From NCBI RefSeq assembly GCF_001975665.1, contig NZ_CP019419.1, positions 992,001 to 1,056,000 on the forward strand: 64,000 nucleotides of DNA. The letters run 5' to 3'. Shown here piece by piece: positions 44,285-53,579 of this stretch (positions are counted from its first letter, which is position 1; each line of letters begins with the position of its first letter). A program made the translations under genes and the position numbers. Below the pieces are notes generated by a model. The model saw only the letters and a program-made list of their open reading frames with translations. It was not told the DNA's origin and searched no databases. This stretch comes from Polaribacter reichenbachii (GTDB taxonomy: Bacteria > Bacteroidota > Bacteroidia > Flavobacteriales > Flavobacteriaceae).

Positions 44285-46564
44285 TTATGCGCAATAGATT
44301 TCAAAAATTGATGCTGGTACATTTTCTGAAGGATGATCGAATTCAAAAATCAATCCTTTTAATTTCGTTTTTTCATCAAACTTAAATTGATTTATAGTTT
44401 GATAATTACCTTGCTTGGTAAATAAAATTTCTCCTTCTAAATTTTTAATCACATAATTCTGAATCATAAATGGCACCACCTCTTCTGGATGCCCCATTAA
44501 TGTAGATTCTAATGGATGATCGTAATCAGAATCTAAAAATAATTTGATTTCTGACAATTCTTTTTCTTTATCCCAAACCACTTTTACTGTTGGCTTTTCA
44601 TCTTTTAAGTCTGCAACCCAAGCATTGGATTTTATGTAAGGTCTTACAAATCCGTTTCCTAAATTTTCGGAGCTAAAATCATCTATTGCTGGCGAAATTT
44701 CCATCGCAATATTTTGTCCTTTTGGTCTTCTATGAGGTGTCCAAAATTCAAAAGTATCTACACCAATATTTTCTGGTGGCGTTTGTTTTCCGTTGTTTGA
44801 AACGGCCTTATTTACTCCGTTAAAAACAGATAAAATTCCTGTAAATCTTTTATTGCTCGTTTTAATGCTTACATTTTCATTAGATAAAAAAGTAACAAAA
44901 CCATATTGATTTTTTTCTAATCTTTTAGAAAATGAAACTTCTATGAATTGCTGTCCTTTTTGTAAATCAAATGCTTGAGTTTCTATGATAACTTCGGGTG
45001 TGTAATTTTCTGCTTTTTCTGATGTTCTTAGTTCAACTTTCAAAGTTGTAGCTTCAGTAGCTTTTACTTTCACTTTAAAACTATAGTTCTGATTTGCTTT
45101 TAATGGCAACATTTGAGCTGATGAAATTGATAATTGAAACCAATCTCCATCAAAAGGAATTTCTGATAAACTTAAACTCGACGACGCTTTTACATCAGCA
45201 GAATTAATTAAATTAGAAGCTTTTTGAATTGGTACATTAAGAATACTTTGCCCAATAATATTCAACTCATTTTGCAGTTCTTTGATTTTACCATTTTCTA
45301 AAATCTCTGCAGGATTTAGGTCATTTTCTATACAAATAGCAGCAGCCATACCCACAGCTTGTGCACAAAAACCAGTTGTAGCCATTACTCTTGTTGAGCC
45401 AAAAGCTACGTGAGTTGCACTGATTATTCTGCCAGCTAAGAATAGATTATCTATATCCTTGCTTACAAAAGAACGATAAGGAATATCGTAAACACCTTTA
45501 GAATGCCATTGCGTACAACCAGAAAGTTCGCTGTAAACTCCGTCTGCAGGATGTAAATCGATTGCCCAACCCCCAAATGCAATGGCGTCATCAAACTTTG
45601 TTTGTTCAATAACATCTTGTTGTTTCATCATATATAAACCCTCAAAACGCCTACTTTCTCTTTTTCCTGGTACAGTTGCAACCCATTCTAAAGTCATATT
45701 TTCTACACCCTCAAATTCACCTGAATTTTTGATGTAATCCCAAACTCCGTAAATTACTTTCCATAGTTCGTATTTTATTTCTTCTGTTTCGTGAATTGTA
45801 TCGTGTCTTCCTCCATATTCAAACCACCAAAAACGGCAACCTTTATCGTCTTTACCAATGGATTTATATCTAGGAACTGTAGTAATATCTTTTAAAGCAT
45901 ACGCAGGCGGAATGTATTTTACAGGTTTGTCTGTTTCTTTGCTGTAGAAATACATAGAATGTCCCAACAATTCGCCATAAGATTTATCTGGTGCAAACAA
46001 TTCGCCAAATTCTTCTTTAGACTCTGCTCCCATTCTAAAACTTGCGCCTGCTTTAAACGCCACAATTCCATCTCCAGAAGCATCGCAAAACAAAGGTGCT
46101 TTTATGTTATATTCTGTAGAATTTTGAGCGTTAAATGCTTTTACAGATTCAATTTTTGTGTCATTAGATTTATAAACGTCATATACAGCAGTATTTAAAA
46201 GTAAGGTAATATTTTCTTCATTTAGCACTTTCTCTAACAAAACAGTATCAAAAATAACCGCATTTCCTTCTTTGTTTCTGTAGAGGTTTTCAACTAAAAT
46301 TTCATCCATAACTCCACCTTCTCTAGACCAACGATTGTTGTTACCCATATGAGAAGTTGCACCTAAAATCCAAAGACGAACTTCTGATGAAGCATTACCA
46401 CCTAAAATGGGTCTATCTTGCACCAATGTTACTTTTATGCCTTTTCTGGCTGCTGTAATTGCTGCACAAACTCCTGCTGTTCCACCACCAATAACTACCA
46501 AATCTGTAGAAATAGTAATTTCTTTTGATTTTCTAACCTTTTTATTAAATGTTTCTTGAATCAT
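44285..46564 (-). CDS. FAD-dependent oxidoreductase of unknown substrate
   Basis: This 759-residue protein has no signal peptide, so it is cytoplasmic. The N-terminal FAD fold shows LVVIGGGTAGVCAAITAARKG (about 22-42) and PILGGNASSEVR. Later motifs such as CDASGDGIVAFKAG and LFLAGRIISATHVAFGSTRVMATTGFCAQAVG belong to the FAD_oxidored family. About 290 C-terminal residues look like beta-sandwich domains. Members are common in glycan loci of Bacteroidota, but their reaction is largely undescribed; oxidation of a sugar hydroxyl is a reasonable guess. It follows the Na+/solute symporter by 10 bases and precedes a GH2 gene. It may therefore act on the imported oligosaccharide or monosaccharide inside the cell while the GHs act outside. 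Confidence 0.85.
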   Translation of the reverse strand: MIQETFNKKVRKSKEITISTDLVVIGGGTAGVCAAITAARKGIKVTLVQDRPILGGNASSEVRLWILGATSHMGNNNRWSREGGVMDEILVENLYRNKEGNAVIFDTVLLEKVLNEENITLLLNTAVYDVYKSNDTKIESVKAFNAQNSTEYNIKAPLFCDASGDGIVAFKAGASFRMGAESKEEFGELFAPDKSYGELLGHSMYFYSKETDKPVKYIPPAYALKDITTVPRYKSIGKDDKGCRFWWFEYGGRHDTIHETEEIKYELWKVIYGVWDYIKNSGEFEGVENMTLEWVATVPGKRESRRFEGLYMMKQQDVIEQTKFDDAIAFGGWAIDLHPADGVYSELSGCTQWHSKGVYDIPYRSFVSKDIDNLFLAGRIISATHVAFGSTRVMATTGFCAQAVGMAAAICIENDLNPAEILENGKIKELQNELNIIGQSILNVPIQKASNLINSADVKASSSLSLSEIPFDGDWFQLSISSAQMLPLKANQNYSFKVKVKATEATTLKVELRTSEKAENYTPEVIIETQAFDLQKGQQFIEVSFSKRLEKNQYGFVTFLSNENVSIKTSNKRFTGILSVFNGVNKAVSNNGKQTPPENIGVDTFEFWTPHRRPKGQNIAMEISPAIDDFSSENLGNGFVRPYIKSNAWVADLKDEKPTVKVVWDKEKELSEIKLFLDSDYDHPLESTLMGHPEEVVPFMIQNYVIKNLEGEILFTKQGNYQTINQFKFDEKTKLKGLIFEFDHPSENVPASIFEIYCA

Positions 46565-46574
46565 TTATTTAATA

Positions 46575-48221
46575 CTATTTCTTTGTTTTATATATGATAT
46601 ATGCTCCTAACATCAACACTAAAAACCCCATACTACCTACTAATATTTGAGCTTTATCGCCTATTAAGGCCAAGAGTACTATTAGAAATCCTGTAGATGC
46701 TACACCAATTCCTATAACTCGAGTCCCTTTTTTATTGCTACCATCAGATGGTTCTTCTGGTTGCAACTCTTTTAATTTTCTGTTGGTCTCATAAGTATCA
46801 TAGGCAGTGGTTTTACTTTTCGAGTATTTTAAATCTATTTCGTAAAAAAGCAGTAATAAAATTGGTGTACACATACCCACCACCATTTCCATTGCTCTAC
46901 CTAAAGTAAGGTCGATTAAACTTGGTGCTAAAAACTTAAAAAACGCATTAATTGCAAGCGATACAAATGTTACAATTAATACTGTTTTACCTGTTTGCCT
47001 TCTAGAAAACAAAGCCCATAAAGGTGGCAAAAACATTGCACCACCTGTTAAGGCTGCCAAACTCATTACCACTTCTACAATTCCGCCAAAAAGTGGGACT
47101 AGCAAAGCAATAATAATGGTAAGTAAGCCTAATAGAATTGTAGCTATTCTTGCAATTCTCACCAAACTTTTATCAGTAGTATTTGGGAAAAAGCTTTTGT
47201 ATAAATCATTGGTTAACACACCTGCAGAAATGTTTAATGTTGTATTTACAGAACTTGATGTGGCAAAAACCATACCTCCTAACATTAAACCTAACATACC
47301 AACAGGCAACACTTCTTTACACATTAAAAGGTAAGCACCTTCGTCTGCTAATTCTCCCAATTCAGGATTTAAAACTCGGTAAATCATAGGTGGTAACATC
47401 CAAATTAAAGGACTAATTGTGTATAATGCACCAAACAACCAACCTACTTTTTTTGCATCTTTTGGAGTAGCAACACTTGTATAACGTTGTACATATGCCC
47501 AATTACCAGCTATAAAAAACAAGTTATATAAACCGAATGCAATCATAAAAACCCAAGAATATTCTGAATTTGTAAACTCAAAAAAACGTTCTGGAGCTTG
47601 TGAAATAAAATTATCTATGCCACCAATTTTATCAAAAGAAAGTGGCACAACAATTAAAACAGCGGCTGTTAAAACAATAAATTGAAGTACATCTGTTACA
47701 ATTACTGCCCATAAACCACCAACAGCAGTGTAAATTAAAATAAGAACACCTAAAACAATTATACTTGTTGTTATAGGAATACCCGTTGAAACCTCAACTA
47801 TTTTTGCTACTGGATATAAAAAAGCACCTGTTGTAAAAATGGAAATGAATAAAAATAAATAGGTATAAATTTTTTGGGTAGATTTACCTAAACGTTCAGA
47901 AATATATTCTGCAGCAGTTAAAGCTTTTGTTTTTTGCCATTTAGGTGCAATAAAAAAACCAATAATTACACCTGCAATACACATTGTCCATTGAATGGTT
48001 ACTGCAACCCAACCAGTTGAGTACGCAATAGAACCCCAAACTACAAAAGTACCAGCAGAAAAGAAGCTCATAAATAAAGACAAACCACTCATCCACCAAG
48101 GTAAAGCTCCACCTGCAGCAAAGTACGATTTCATATTTTTACCAGCTTTAGAAAAACTCATTCCGCAGATAAAAACTAGCAGTGTAAAAATTAAAATAAC
48201 TGAAAGATCTATAGTTCCCAT
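46575..48221 (-). CDS. Sodium:solute symporter (SSS family)
   Basis: This 548-residue inner-membrane transporter has about thirteen to fourteen hydrophobic segments. SSS-family sequence patterns include FFSAGTFVVWGSIAYSTGW near the N-terminus, WAVIVTDVLQF in the middle and FATSSSVNTTLNISAGVLTNDLY. Such carriers move sugars, sugar acids or amino acids with Na+. It heads the operon that contains the cytoplasmic FAD oxidoreductase and six exported carbohydrate enzymes, and lies opposite the LacI-type regulator. The regulator's two operators (48290-48333) lie 69-112 bases before its start. The cargo is probably a monosaccharide or short oligosaccharide released by these enzymes; sequence does not say which. 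Confidence 0.9.
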   Translation of the reverse strand: MGTIDLSVILIFTLLVFICGMSFSKAGKNMKSYFAAGGALPWWMSGLSLFMSFFSAGTFVVWGSIAYSTGWVAVTIQWTMCIAGVIIGFFIAPKWQKTKALTAAEYISERLGKSTQKIYTYLFLFISIFTTGAFLYPVAKIVEVSTGIPITTSIIVLGVLILIYTAVGGLWAVIVTDVLQFIVLTAAVLIVVPLSFDKIGGIDNFISQAPERFFEFTNSEYSWVFMIAFGLYNLFFIAGNWAYVQRYTSVATPKDAKKVGWLFGALYTISPLIWMLPPMIYRVLNPELGELADEGAYLLMCKEVLPVGMLGLMLGGMVFATSSSVNTTLNISAGVLTNDLYKSFFPNTTDKSLVRIARIATILLGLLTIIIALLVPLFGGIVEVVMSLAALTGGAMFLPPLWALFSRRQTGKTVLIVTFVSLAINAFFKFLAPSLIDLTLGRAMEMVVGMCTPILLLLFYEIDLKYSKSKTTAYDTYETNRKLKELQPEEPSDGSNKKGTRVIGIGVASTGFLIVLLALIGDKAQILVGSMGFLVLMLGAYIIYKTKK

Positions 48222-48289
48222 TTAGGTTTTTTTGTGGATGTTTTTACCAAATTACATAATAAAACAATATGAAGGTTCAATTTTGTTTT

Positions 48290-48303
48290 CGGAAACGTTT
48301 CCG
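48290..48303. promoter_or_regulatory. LacI-type operator, copy 1
   Basis: This is a perfect 14-base palindrome CGGAAACGTTTCCG, the classic LacI-family half-site arrangement with central CG. It lies 69 bases before the symporter start and 67 bases before the regulator start. The next copy starts exactly 30 bases further on. Confidence 0.85.
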
Positions 48304-48319
48304 AAACTAAAATAATTAA

Positions 48320-48333
48320 CGGAAACGTTTCCG
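48320..48333. promoter_or_regulatory. LacI-type operator, copy 2
   Basis: An identical perfect palindrome CGGAAACGTTTCCG lies 30 bases (about three helical turns) from copy 1. It sits just upstream of the TATCTTTG element of the regulator gene, so bound regulator would cover that promoter. This suggests autoregulation together with control of the divergent symporter operon. Confidence 0.85.
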
Positions 48334-48340
48334 AAAAATG

Positions 48341-48348
48341 TATCTTTG
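48341..48348 (+). promoter_or_regulatory. TAnnTTTG promoter element of the LacI-type gene
   Basis: TATCTTTG matches the Bacteroidetes -7 consensus TAnnTTTG exactly and lies 21 bases before the regulator ATG. A clear -33 element is not visible because operator copy 2 occupies most of that region. Confidence 0.6.
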
Positions 48349-48369
48349 AAAAATTAAAGCCCAATTTTT

Positions 48370-49386
48370 ATGGAATATATTACCATTAAAGACATTGCTA
48401 AAAAGCTAAATGTTTCTATTTCTACTGTGTCTAGAGCTTTTAATGATAAGTATGATATTAAGAAAGAAACTAGAGAATTGGTCTTAAAAACTGCCAATGA
48501 AATGGGTTATAGACCCAATCCAATTGCAAAAAAATTAATTCAAAAAAGGTCTTATAATATTGGTATTGTTGTACCTGAATTTGTAAACAGTTTTTTTCCT
48601 GAAGTAATTATTGGCGCGCAAGAAATTTTACATCAGAAAGGATATCAAGTACTTGTAATGCAGTCTAATGATTCTTGGGAAATTGAATTAAAAAATGTTG
48701 AAACTTTAGTAGATAATATGGTTGATGGCTTAATTGTTTCTCTTTCTTCTGAAGACCACAATAACAAATACTACAATTCCTTGATTAAAAGAGGAATTCC
48801 TATTGTATTTTTTAATCGAGTTGTAGATGAATTTGAAGCCTCTAAAGTTTTGTTTGATGATTTTAAATGGGCTTTATTTGCTACAGAACATCTGATTATA
48901 CAAGGATATAAAAACATTACTCATATTGCAGGTAGTAAAAATTTGACTTTGACTAAAAACAGGATTAAAGGTTTTAAAGCTGCGCATCGTAAATACAAAC
49001 AAGAATTAGGGAGTATCATTTATGCTGGTTTTACAATGGAAGATGGCGAACGAGTTGCTCTAGAAATGATTGAAAAAGAAAAAGTACCAAGAGCTATTTT
49101 TGCGGCTAATGATGCCACTGCAATTGGTGCAATGAAAATATTTAAAGAGCACGGTTTTTTAATACCAGATGATGTTGCTTTTGTTGGTTTTTCTGAATCT
49201 AGATTGGCTAAAAATGTATCGCCTCCTATTTCTTCTGTAGAGCAACCCACATATGATATTGGACAATCTACAGCAAAATTATTATTAGACCAAATAGAAA
49301 ATAAGGGTTTACACATACCACAAACCCTTATTTTAAACGGACGATTAAATATTAGAGAATCATCTATAAACTTAAAAAAAGTTTAA
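48370..49386 (+). CDS. LacI-family transcriptional regulator
   Basis: This 338-residue regulator is the only plus-strand gene. The N-terminal helix-turn-helix ITIKDIAKKLNVSISTVSRAF and hinge region YRPNPIAKKL are typical LacI features. A sugar-binding-protein-like domain follows (SYNIGIVVPE, then FAANDATAIGAMKIFKEHG and DDVAFVGFSE). It is divergent from the symporter operon, with two perfect palindromic operators in the 148-base gap. Its last four bases overlap the stop region of the convergent GH117 gene at 49383. It most likely senses a sugar liberated by the operon and controls that operon and itself. Whether it represses or activates is not shown by sequence. Confidence 0.95.
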   Translation: MEYITIKDIAKKLNVSISTVSRAFNDKYDIKKETRELVLKTANEMGYRPNPIAKKLIQKRSYNIGIVVPEFVNSFFPEVIIGAQEILHQKGYQVLVMQSNDSWEIELKNVETLVDNMVDGLIVSLSSEDHNNKYYNSLIKRGIPIVFFNRVVDEFEASKVLFDDFKWALFATEHLIIQGYKNITHIAGSKNLTLTKNRIKGFKAAHRKYKQELGSIIYAGFTMEDGERVALEMIEKEKVPRAIFAANDATAIGAMKIFKEHGFLIPDDVAFVGFSESRLAKNVSPPISSVEQPTYDIGQSTAKLLLDQIENKGLHIPQTLILNGRLNIRESSINLKKV

Positions 49387-50663
49387 TTCTTATTCTTTAA
49401 TAATTCTTTATTCTGCTTTTCTACTCTATCTTTTTGCGCCTTACTTAAACCGTGTTTATAATAAAACGCTGGCTTTCTATAATATTGCGATTTTTTCATT
49501 TGCTGATCATCAACATCTAAACTTAAATCGCAATCGAAACGTAATAAAATTGCGTGATTTTTACTCCATTCTGTTACGTTTGTTAAATGAGATACACCCC
49601 AAGTAATCCCTCTACCATCTTTTGTATCTGTAAACGCATCTGGTATAAATGGCCCACCAGCAACTGGCATTAACTCTGTGATTGATGCAATATCGAAATT
49701 TACACCATCTTCTGCATATTGCACTGTAAAATGCTCATTACCATCTTTAATTACTAAAGCTGCAATACCTTCTTTAAAAGGAAACATTGTAGTTTCATGA
49801 CCTGAATTAATAATAGGATTTTGAGGATGTTTTGTGAAAGGTCCTAAAGGATTGTCTGCAGTAGCTAAACCTTGTAATCTTATTAAATCATCACCTTTAC
49901 CTGAGTCTGATTTATAATACAAATAAATTTTTCCATTGTGTACTAAAGGATAAGGATCATGAATTGAAAATTGATCCCACTGACCCTCTCCTCCATTAGG
50001 AATTACAACTTCGCTATGAGGTGTCCAAGGTCCATCAGGAGAATCTGCATAAGAAACTGCCACTGGGCAATCATCACCTCTTAAACCACTAACTTCCATA
50101 AATCCTTGGTAATACAAATAGTATTTACCTTTCCATTTTAAAATATCTGTAGTTGTTACAGAACGCCAACCTACAGCTGGTTTTTCTGGTCTTTTTATAG
50201 CAACACCTTGCTCTTCCCAAGTAAAACCATCTTTACTGGTTGCATACCAAATATCGCATAAATCCCAATCACTAGAAGGAATTTCGTCTGTTGCTAAATG
50301 AGCGTTTTTACCACCAACTGGTGCTGTTTTTGTATTTCTATACGTATACCATATGTAATATTTTCCGTTTTCGAAAATAATTTTAGATGGATCTCTTCTT
50401 GTAATTGTACCATCGTGATTGTTGTAATCAAAACCTTTTAGTTCTGTATATTTAAATTGAGAATACAATTCATTGTATTTTGGTTGAATACCCATATAAG
50501 CATCGTAATTACGCTCCATAGCCTTACTTAATTTTATGGCTGGCTTTTCTTTAGGCATATAAAAAGGAAATCCTTTTTCTGGTAATTCTTGTGATTCTTC
50601 TTTCTGTTGGGTAGTACTGCAAGACATCATTAAGACCAAAACAGTTAAGACCAAATACTTCAT
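49383..50663 (-). CDS. GH117-like glycosidase lipoprotein
   Basis: This 426-residue lipoprotein (VLMMSC, lipid cysteine about residue 15) is homologous to the GH117 protein at 35702-36994. The same motifs are intact: TRRDPSKII, WDLCDIWYATSKDG, SIHDPYPLV and NSGHETTMFPFKEG. It is the last gene of the four-sulfatase operon, 24 bases after a sulfatase. Its end overlaps the convergent LacI-type gene by four bases, so no terminator fits between them. GH117 enzymes of known activity take 3,6-anhydro-L-galactose from agar-type oligomers. The presence of two or three copies beside different sulfatases suggests each handles differently substituted ends, which is inference. Confidence 0.85.
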   Translation of the reverse strand: MKYLVLTVLVLMMSCSTTQQKEESQELPEKGFPFYMPKEKPAIKLSKAMERNYDAYMGIQPKYNELYSQFKYTELKGFDYNNHDGTITRRDPSKIIFENGKYYIWYTYRNTKTAPVGGKNAHLATDEIPSSDWDLCDIWYATSKDGFTWEEQGVAIKRPEKPAVGWRSVTTTDILKWKGKYYLYYQGFMEVSGLRGDDCPVAVSYADSPDGPWTPHSEVVIPNGGEGQWDQFSIHDPYPLVHNGKIYLYYKSDSGKGDDLIRLQGLATADNPLGPFTKHPQNPIINSGHETTMFPFKEGIAALVIKDGNEHFTVQYAEDGVNFDIASITELMPVAGGPFIPDAFTDTKDGRGITWGVSHLTNVTEWSKNHAILLRFDCDLSLDVDDQQMKKSQYYRKPAFYYKHGLSKAQKDRVEKQNKELLKNKN

Positions 50664-50687
50664 ATTCTATAATTTTAATTTGTATAA

Positions 50688-51989
50688 TTAGTTAATATAT
50701 TCTTTGTAAATTTTATTTACGTTTACAGTATCTCCTACTTTTAATTGCCAATTTTCGAATTTACTTAATAAACTTTTTATTACTGGCTTCGATTTCTTGT
50801 TGTCAAGTAAATTTCTAGTTTCCCAAGGGTCTTTTTCTAAATTGTAGTACTCTATTGCACCTGTTTTTGGATACATAATTAATTTTTTATTGTTTGATAT
50901 AATTCCTCTTTGATCATCAAACATCGCTAAATAGATAGATTCTCTAGCTTTAGCTTTTTTATCGATTAAGGGTTTTAAACTTTGAAAATCGATATTCTCT
51001 ACACCTTTAAAACCTAATAAATCGAATAACGTTGGGTTAATATCTTGTAAATAAACACGTTCTTTTATTTTGGTATTGGCTTTAATTTTTGGTGCTTTTA
51101 TAATTAATGGAGCTGTTACACTTGGCTCGTACAAACAAACTTTACCAGCAACTCCGTTTTCGCCAAAATTAATTCCATGATCAGACATAAATACAATAAT
51201 TGTGTTGTTGTAAATTCCTTTTTGTTTAAGGGCTTTTATGATGTCTCCAATTCTATCATCCATATGCGTAACCATAGCATTATTTTGCTGTACTCTATTT
51301 TGCATGGTTTTTGATCTTAAAGGATTGTTTGTATATTGATATTTTACATTTTTATTTAGAGGTATATTATCTACAACACTTGGTGGTAAAACAATTTCTT
51401 TAGCAGGATATAAATCGTAATAATTTTGCGTAGTTTGTCTTGGCACATGAGGTGCATTAAAAGCTACGTACATAAAAAATGGTTTATTATCCTTGTAATT
51501 TTCAATATATTCTACTGCTTCTTTACCTGTAATGTCTGTAATATGACCCGCTTTTGAATTATAAGTTTTTAACTGACCAGGTTGTATGCTACCTAACTTT
51601 TCGAAAATTTCATTTGGTTTTTTACCATAAGCGTGCCATTTACCTGTCATAAAAGTTGCAAAACCATTTTCTTTTAAAACTTCAGGAAAAGCTTTTGGTG
51701 CATTTTTTCTATTTATTTTTTGCGATTTCCATAAGGTTTTTCCGTAAAACAACATTGTTCTACTGGGCACACAAACTGCTGGAGACCAACAGCCCATATT
51801 GTATGCATTTGTAAAAGAAACTCCATCTTTTGCTAACGCATCTAAATTAGGTGTTACCATTGCTGTATTTCCATACGCACCCAAAGCTTGATTGCTTTGA
51901 TCATCAGATTCGATAAAAACGATGTTGGTTTGTGCTTGTAAATTTGCATGTAAAGCAAAAGTTAGTAATATAAAAACTATTCTTATCAT
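50688..51989 (-). CDS. S1-family sulfatase, compact
   Basis: At 433 residues this is the shortest complete sulfatase of the window. A signal peptide ends near LQAQ (residue 20), so it is soluble and exported. Motifs are ESDDQS (about 27-32), PAVCVPSRTMLFYG with formylglycine cysteine 73, GKWHAYG, and MSDHGINFGENG. The set is complete. It shares the overall plan and several motif details (VPSR/IPSR, FMYVAFNAPHVPRQ-like segment) with the next sulfatase upstream, 52013-53575, and the two probably arose by duplication. It lies 23 bases after that gene and 24 bases before the GH117 gene. Confidence 0.95.
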   Translation of the reverse strand: MIRIVFILLTFALHANLQAQTNIVFIESDDQSNQALGAYGNTAMVTPNLDALAKDGVSFTNAYNMGCWSPAVCVPSRTMLFYGKTLWKSQKINRKNAPKAFPEVLKENGFATFMTGKWHAYGKKPNEIFEKLGSIQPGQLKTYNSKAGHITDITGKEAVEYIENYKDNKPFFMYVAFNAPHVPRQTTQNYYDLYPAKEIVLPPSVVDNIPLNKNVKYQYTNNPLRSKTMQNRVQQNNAMVTHMDDRIGDIIKALKQKGIYNNTIIVFMSDHGINFGENGVAGKVCLYEPSVTAPLIIKAPKIKANTKIKERVYLQDINPTLFDLLGFKGVENIDFQSLKPLIDKKAKARESIYLAMFDDQRGIISNNKKLIMYPKTGAIEYYNLEKDPWETRNLLDNKKSKPVIKSLLSKFENWQLKVGDTVNVNKIYKEYIN

Positions 51990-52012
51990 TCTCTAGTATT
52001 TCAATGTTTAAC

Positions 52013-53575
52013 TTAATTATAATAATCCCAAAAATGATATTCTCTTTCTTTACTGCTTGTTACTTTAACATCACCTAATTCATCAGCTTTTGCTTTCATT
52101 TCTTTTCTCATTAGAGCAACCTTTTCTTTGTATTGTGGTAAAAACGATAAATCTGTGGTTTCCCAAAAATCATCTTTAATATTAAACAATTGCGTTACTC
52201 TAGCACCTGCAATAAAAGGTCCATTTTTCCAATGATTACCATTTGCTTTTACATATTCGATTAATTTAAAATCTCCTTTTCTGTATGCTCTTTGAAATTG
52301 TTTATAAGCATGATATGTTGATTGCCTAATTTGTTCGGTTTTATAATCTATTACAGGTTTTAAACTTTTACCATTCATCGATTTTGGCTTTTTTAAATTT
52401 GCAAGATCACAAATGGTTGGAAAAATATCTTGAATGTAACTTAACGCGTCAATTTTTCTACCTTTCTGTTTTATGTAATTTCCAGAAATGATAAAAGGTA
52501 CGTGTAAACCATCTTCATCATATACATTTTGTTTTCCTATTAATCCGTGGTTACCTACTGCCAAACCACTATCGCCTGCTAAAACAATAATTGTATTTTT
52601 ATACGCCCCACTATCTTTTAAAGCTTGTATTACTTTACCAATTTGCGCATCTAAATGCGTAATAATTGCATAATATTCTGCTAAGTGCTTTTTAGCGATT
52701 TCATTGGTTCTTGGCCAAGGTGCAAGAGCTTCATCTCTAACAGTCATTGCTCCATTATCAAAAGGATGTTGTGGTAAATAAGAGGGTGGTAACTTTATAT
52801 TTTTTGTATTGTATTTATCTAAATATTCTTGAGGTGCTTGTCTTGGATCATGAGGTGCATGAAATGCCAAATACATAAAAAAAGGTTTTTCTTTTTTGCT
52901 TTTTTTGATGTAATTCGATGCATGTTCTGCAAACACTTCTGATGTATGTGGCCCTATTCTTTCTGTTCCTATAGGTCCTTTTTTATCTTCTTTTGTTAAG
53001 CTTCTTTTTATTCTTTTACCTTTTTTATCATATACTAACAAATAAGCTTCTTTACGAGTATAGTTGCTATTTTTGTTAAAATCCCAAAAAGGCATTCTAA
53101 AATGATCTGTTAAATATGCACTTCTACCCATAATTTTATCACCAGAATTAAAAGAGCGATTTAGTGATGCGTTATCTTGATGCCATTTACCTACAATATG
53201 TGTATCATAACCTTCTTTTTGAAAAGCTTCTGCTATGGTTGTATCGTTTTTCGGAATGTTTCTTCCAACACCATCTAGCGTAAATAAATTTTTACCTGTT
53301 AGCAACATTGCTCTACTAGGTATGCAAGTTGCTCCAGAAAAAGAACCCATTAAATACGTTTTGGTAAATGTAATGCCGTCTTTTGCAAGTTGATCTATGT
53401 TTGGTGTTTGCACTTGTAAACCTGCTAACGTGTGAATACCCGAAAATCGATGATCGTCTGTATAAATTAATAAAACATTGGGTTTTTTGTTAACATTGTT
53501 CTCTTGTCCAAAAGCTTTACCTATTGAAAAAACAAGACAAAAAGCAAAAATAATTTTCAATAAAAATGTGCTCAT
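52013..53575 (-). CDS. S1-family sulfatase
   Basis: This 520-residue exported sulfatase has a signal peptide ending near AFGQ (residue 24). It contains YTDDHR (about 38-43), GATCIPSRAMLLTG with formylglycine cysteine 84, GKWHQDN and AGDSGLAVGNHG. In the last motif the usual DHG/DNG reads DSG, a small departure in a metal-binding region worth noting. FMYLAFHAPHDPRQAP resembles the neighbouring sulfatase at 50688-51989. The gene lies 4 bases after the GH28-like gene, and translational coupling is likely. The attacked sulfate position is unknown. Confidence 0.94.
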   Translation of the reverse strand: MSTFLLKIIFAFCLVFSIGKAFGQENNVNKKPNVLLIYTDDHRFSGIHTLAGLQVQTPNIDQLAKDGITFTKTYLMGSFSGATCIPSRAMLLTGKNLFTLDGVGRNIPKNDTTIAEAFQKEGYDTHIVGKWHQDNASLNRSFNSGDKIMGRSAYLTDHFRMPFWDFNKNSNYTRKEAYLLVYDKKGKRIKRSLTKEDKKGPIGTERIGPHTSEVFAEHASNYIKKSKKEKPFFMYLAFHAPHDPRQAPQEYLDKYNTKNIKLPPSYLPQHPFDNGAMTVRDEALAPWPRTNEIAKKHLAEYYAIITHLDAQIGKVIQALKDSGAYKNTIIVLAGDSGLAVGNHGLIGKQNVYDEDGLHVPFIISGNYIKQKGRKIDALSYIQDIFPTICDLANLKKPKSMNGKSLKPVIDYKTEQIRQSTYHAYKQFQRAYRKGDFKLIEYVKANGNHWKNGPFIAGARVTQLFNIKDDFWETTDLSFLPQYKEKVALMRKEMKAKADELGDVKVTSSKEREYHFWDYYN

Positions 53576-53579
53576 CCTT

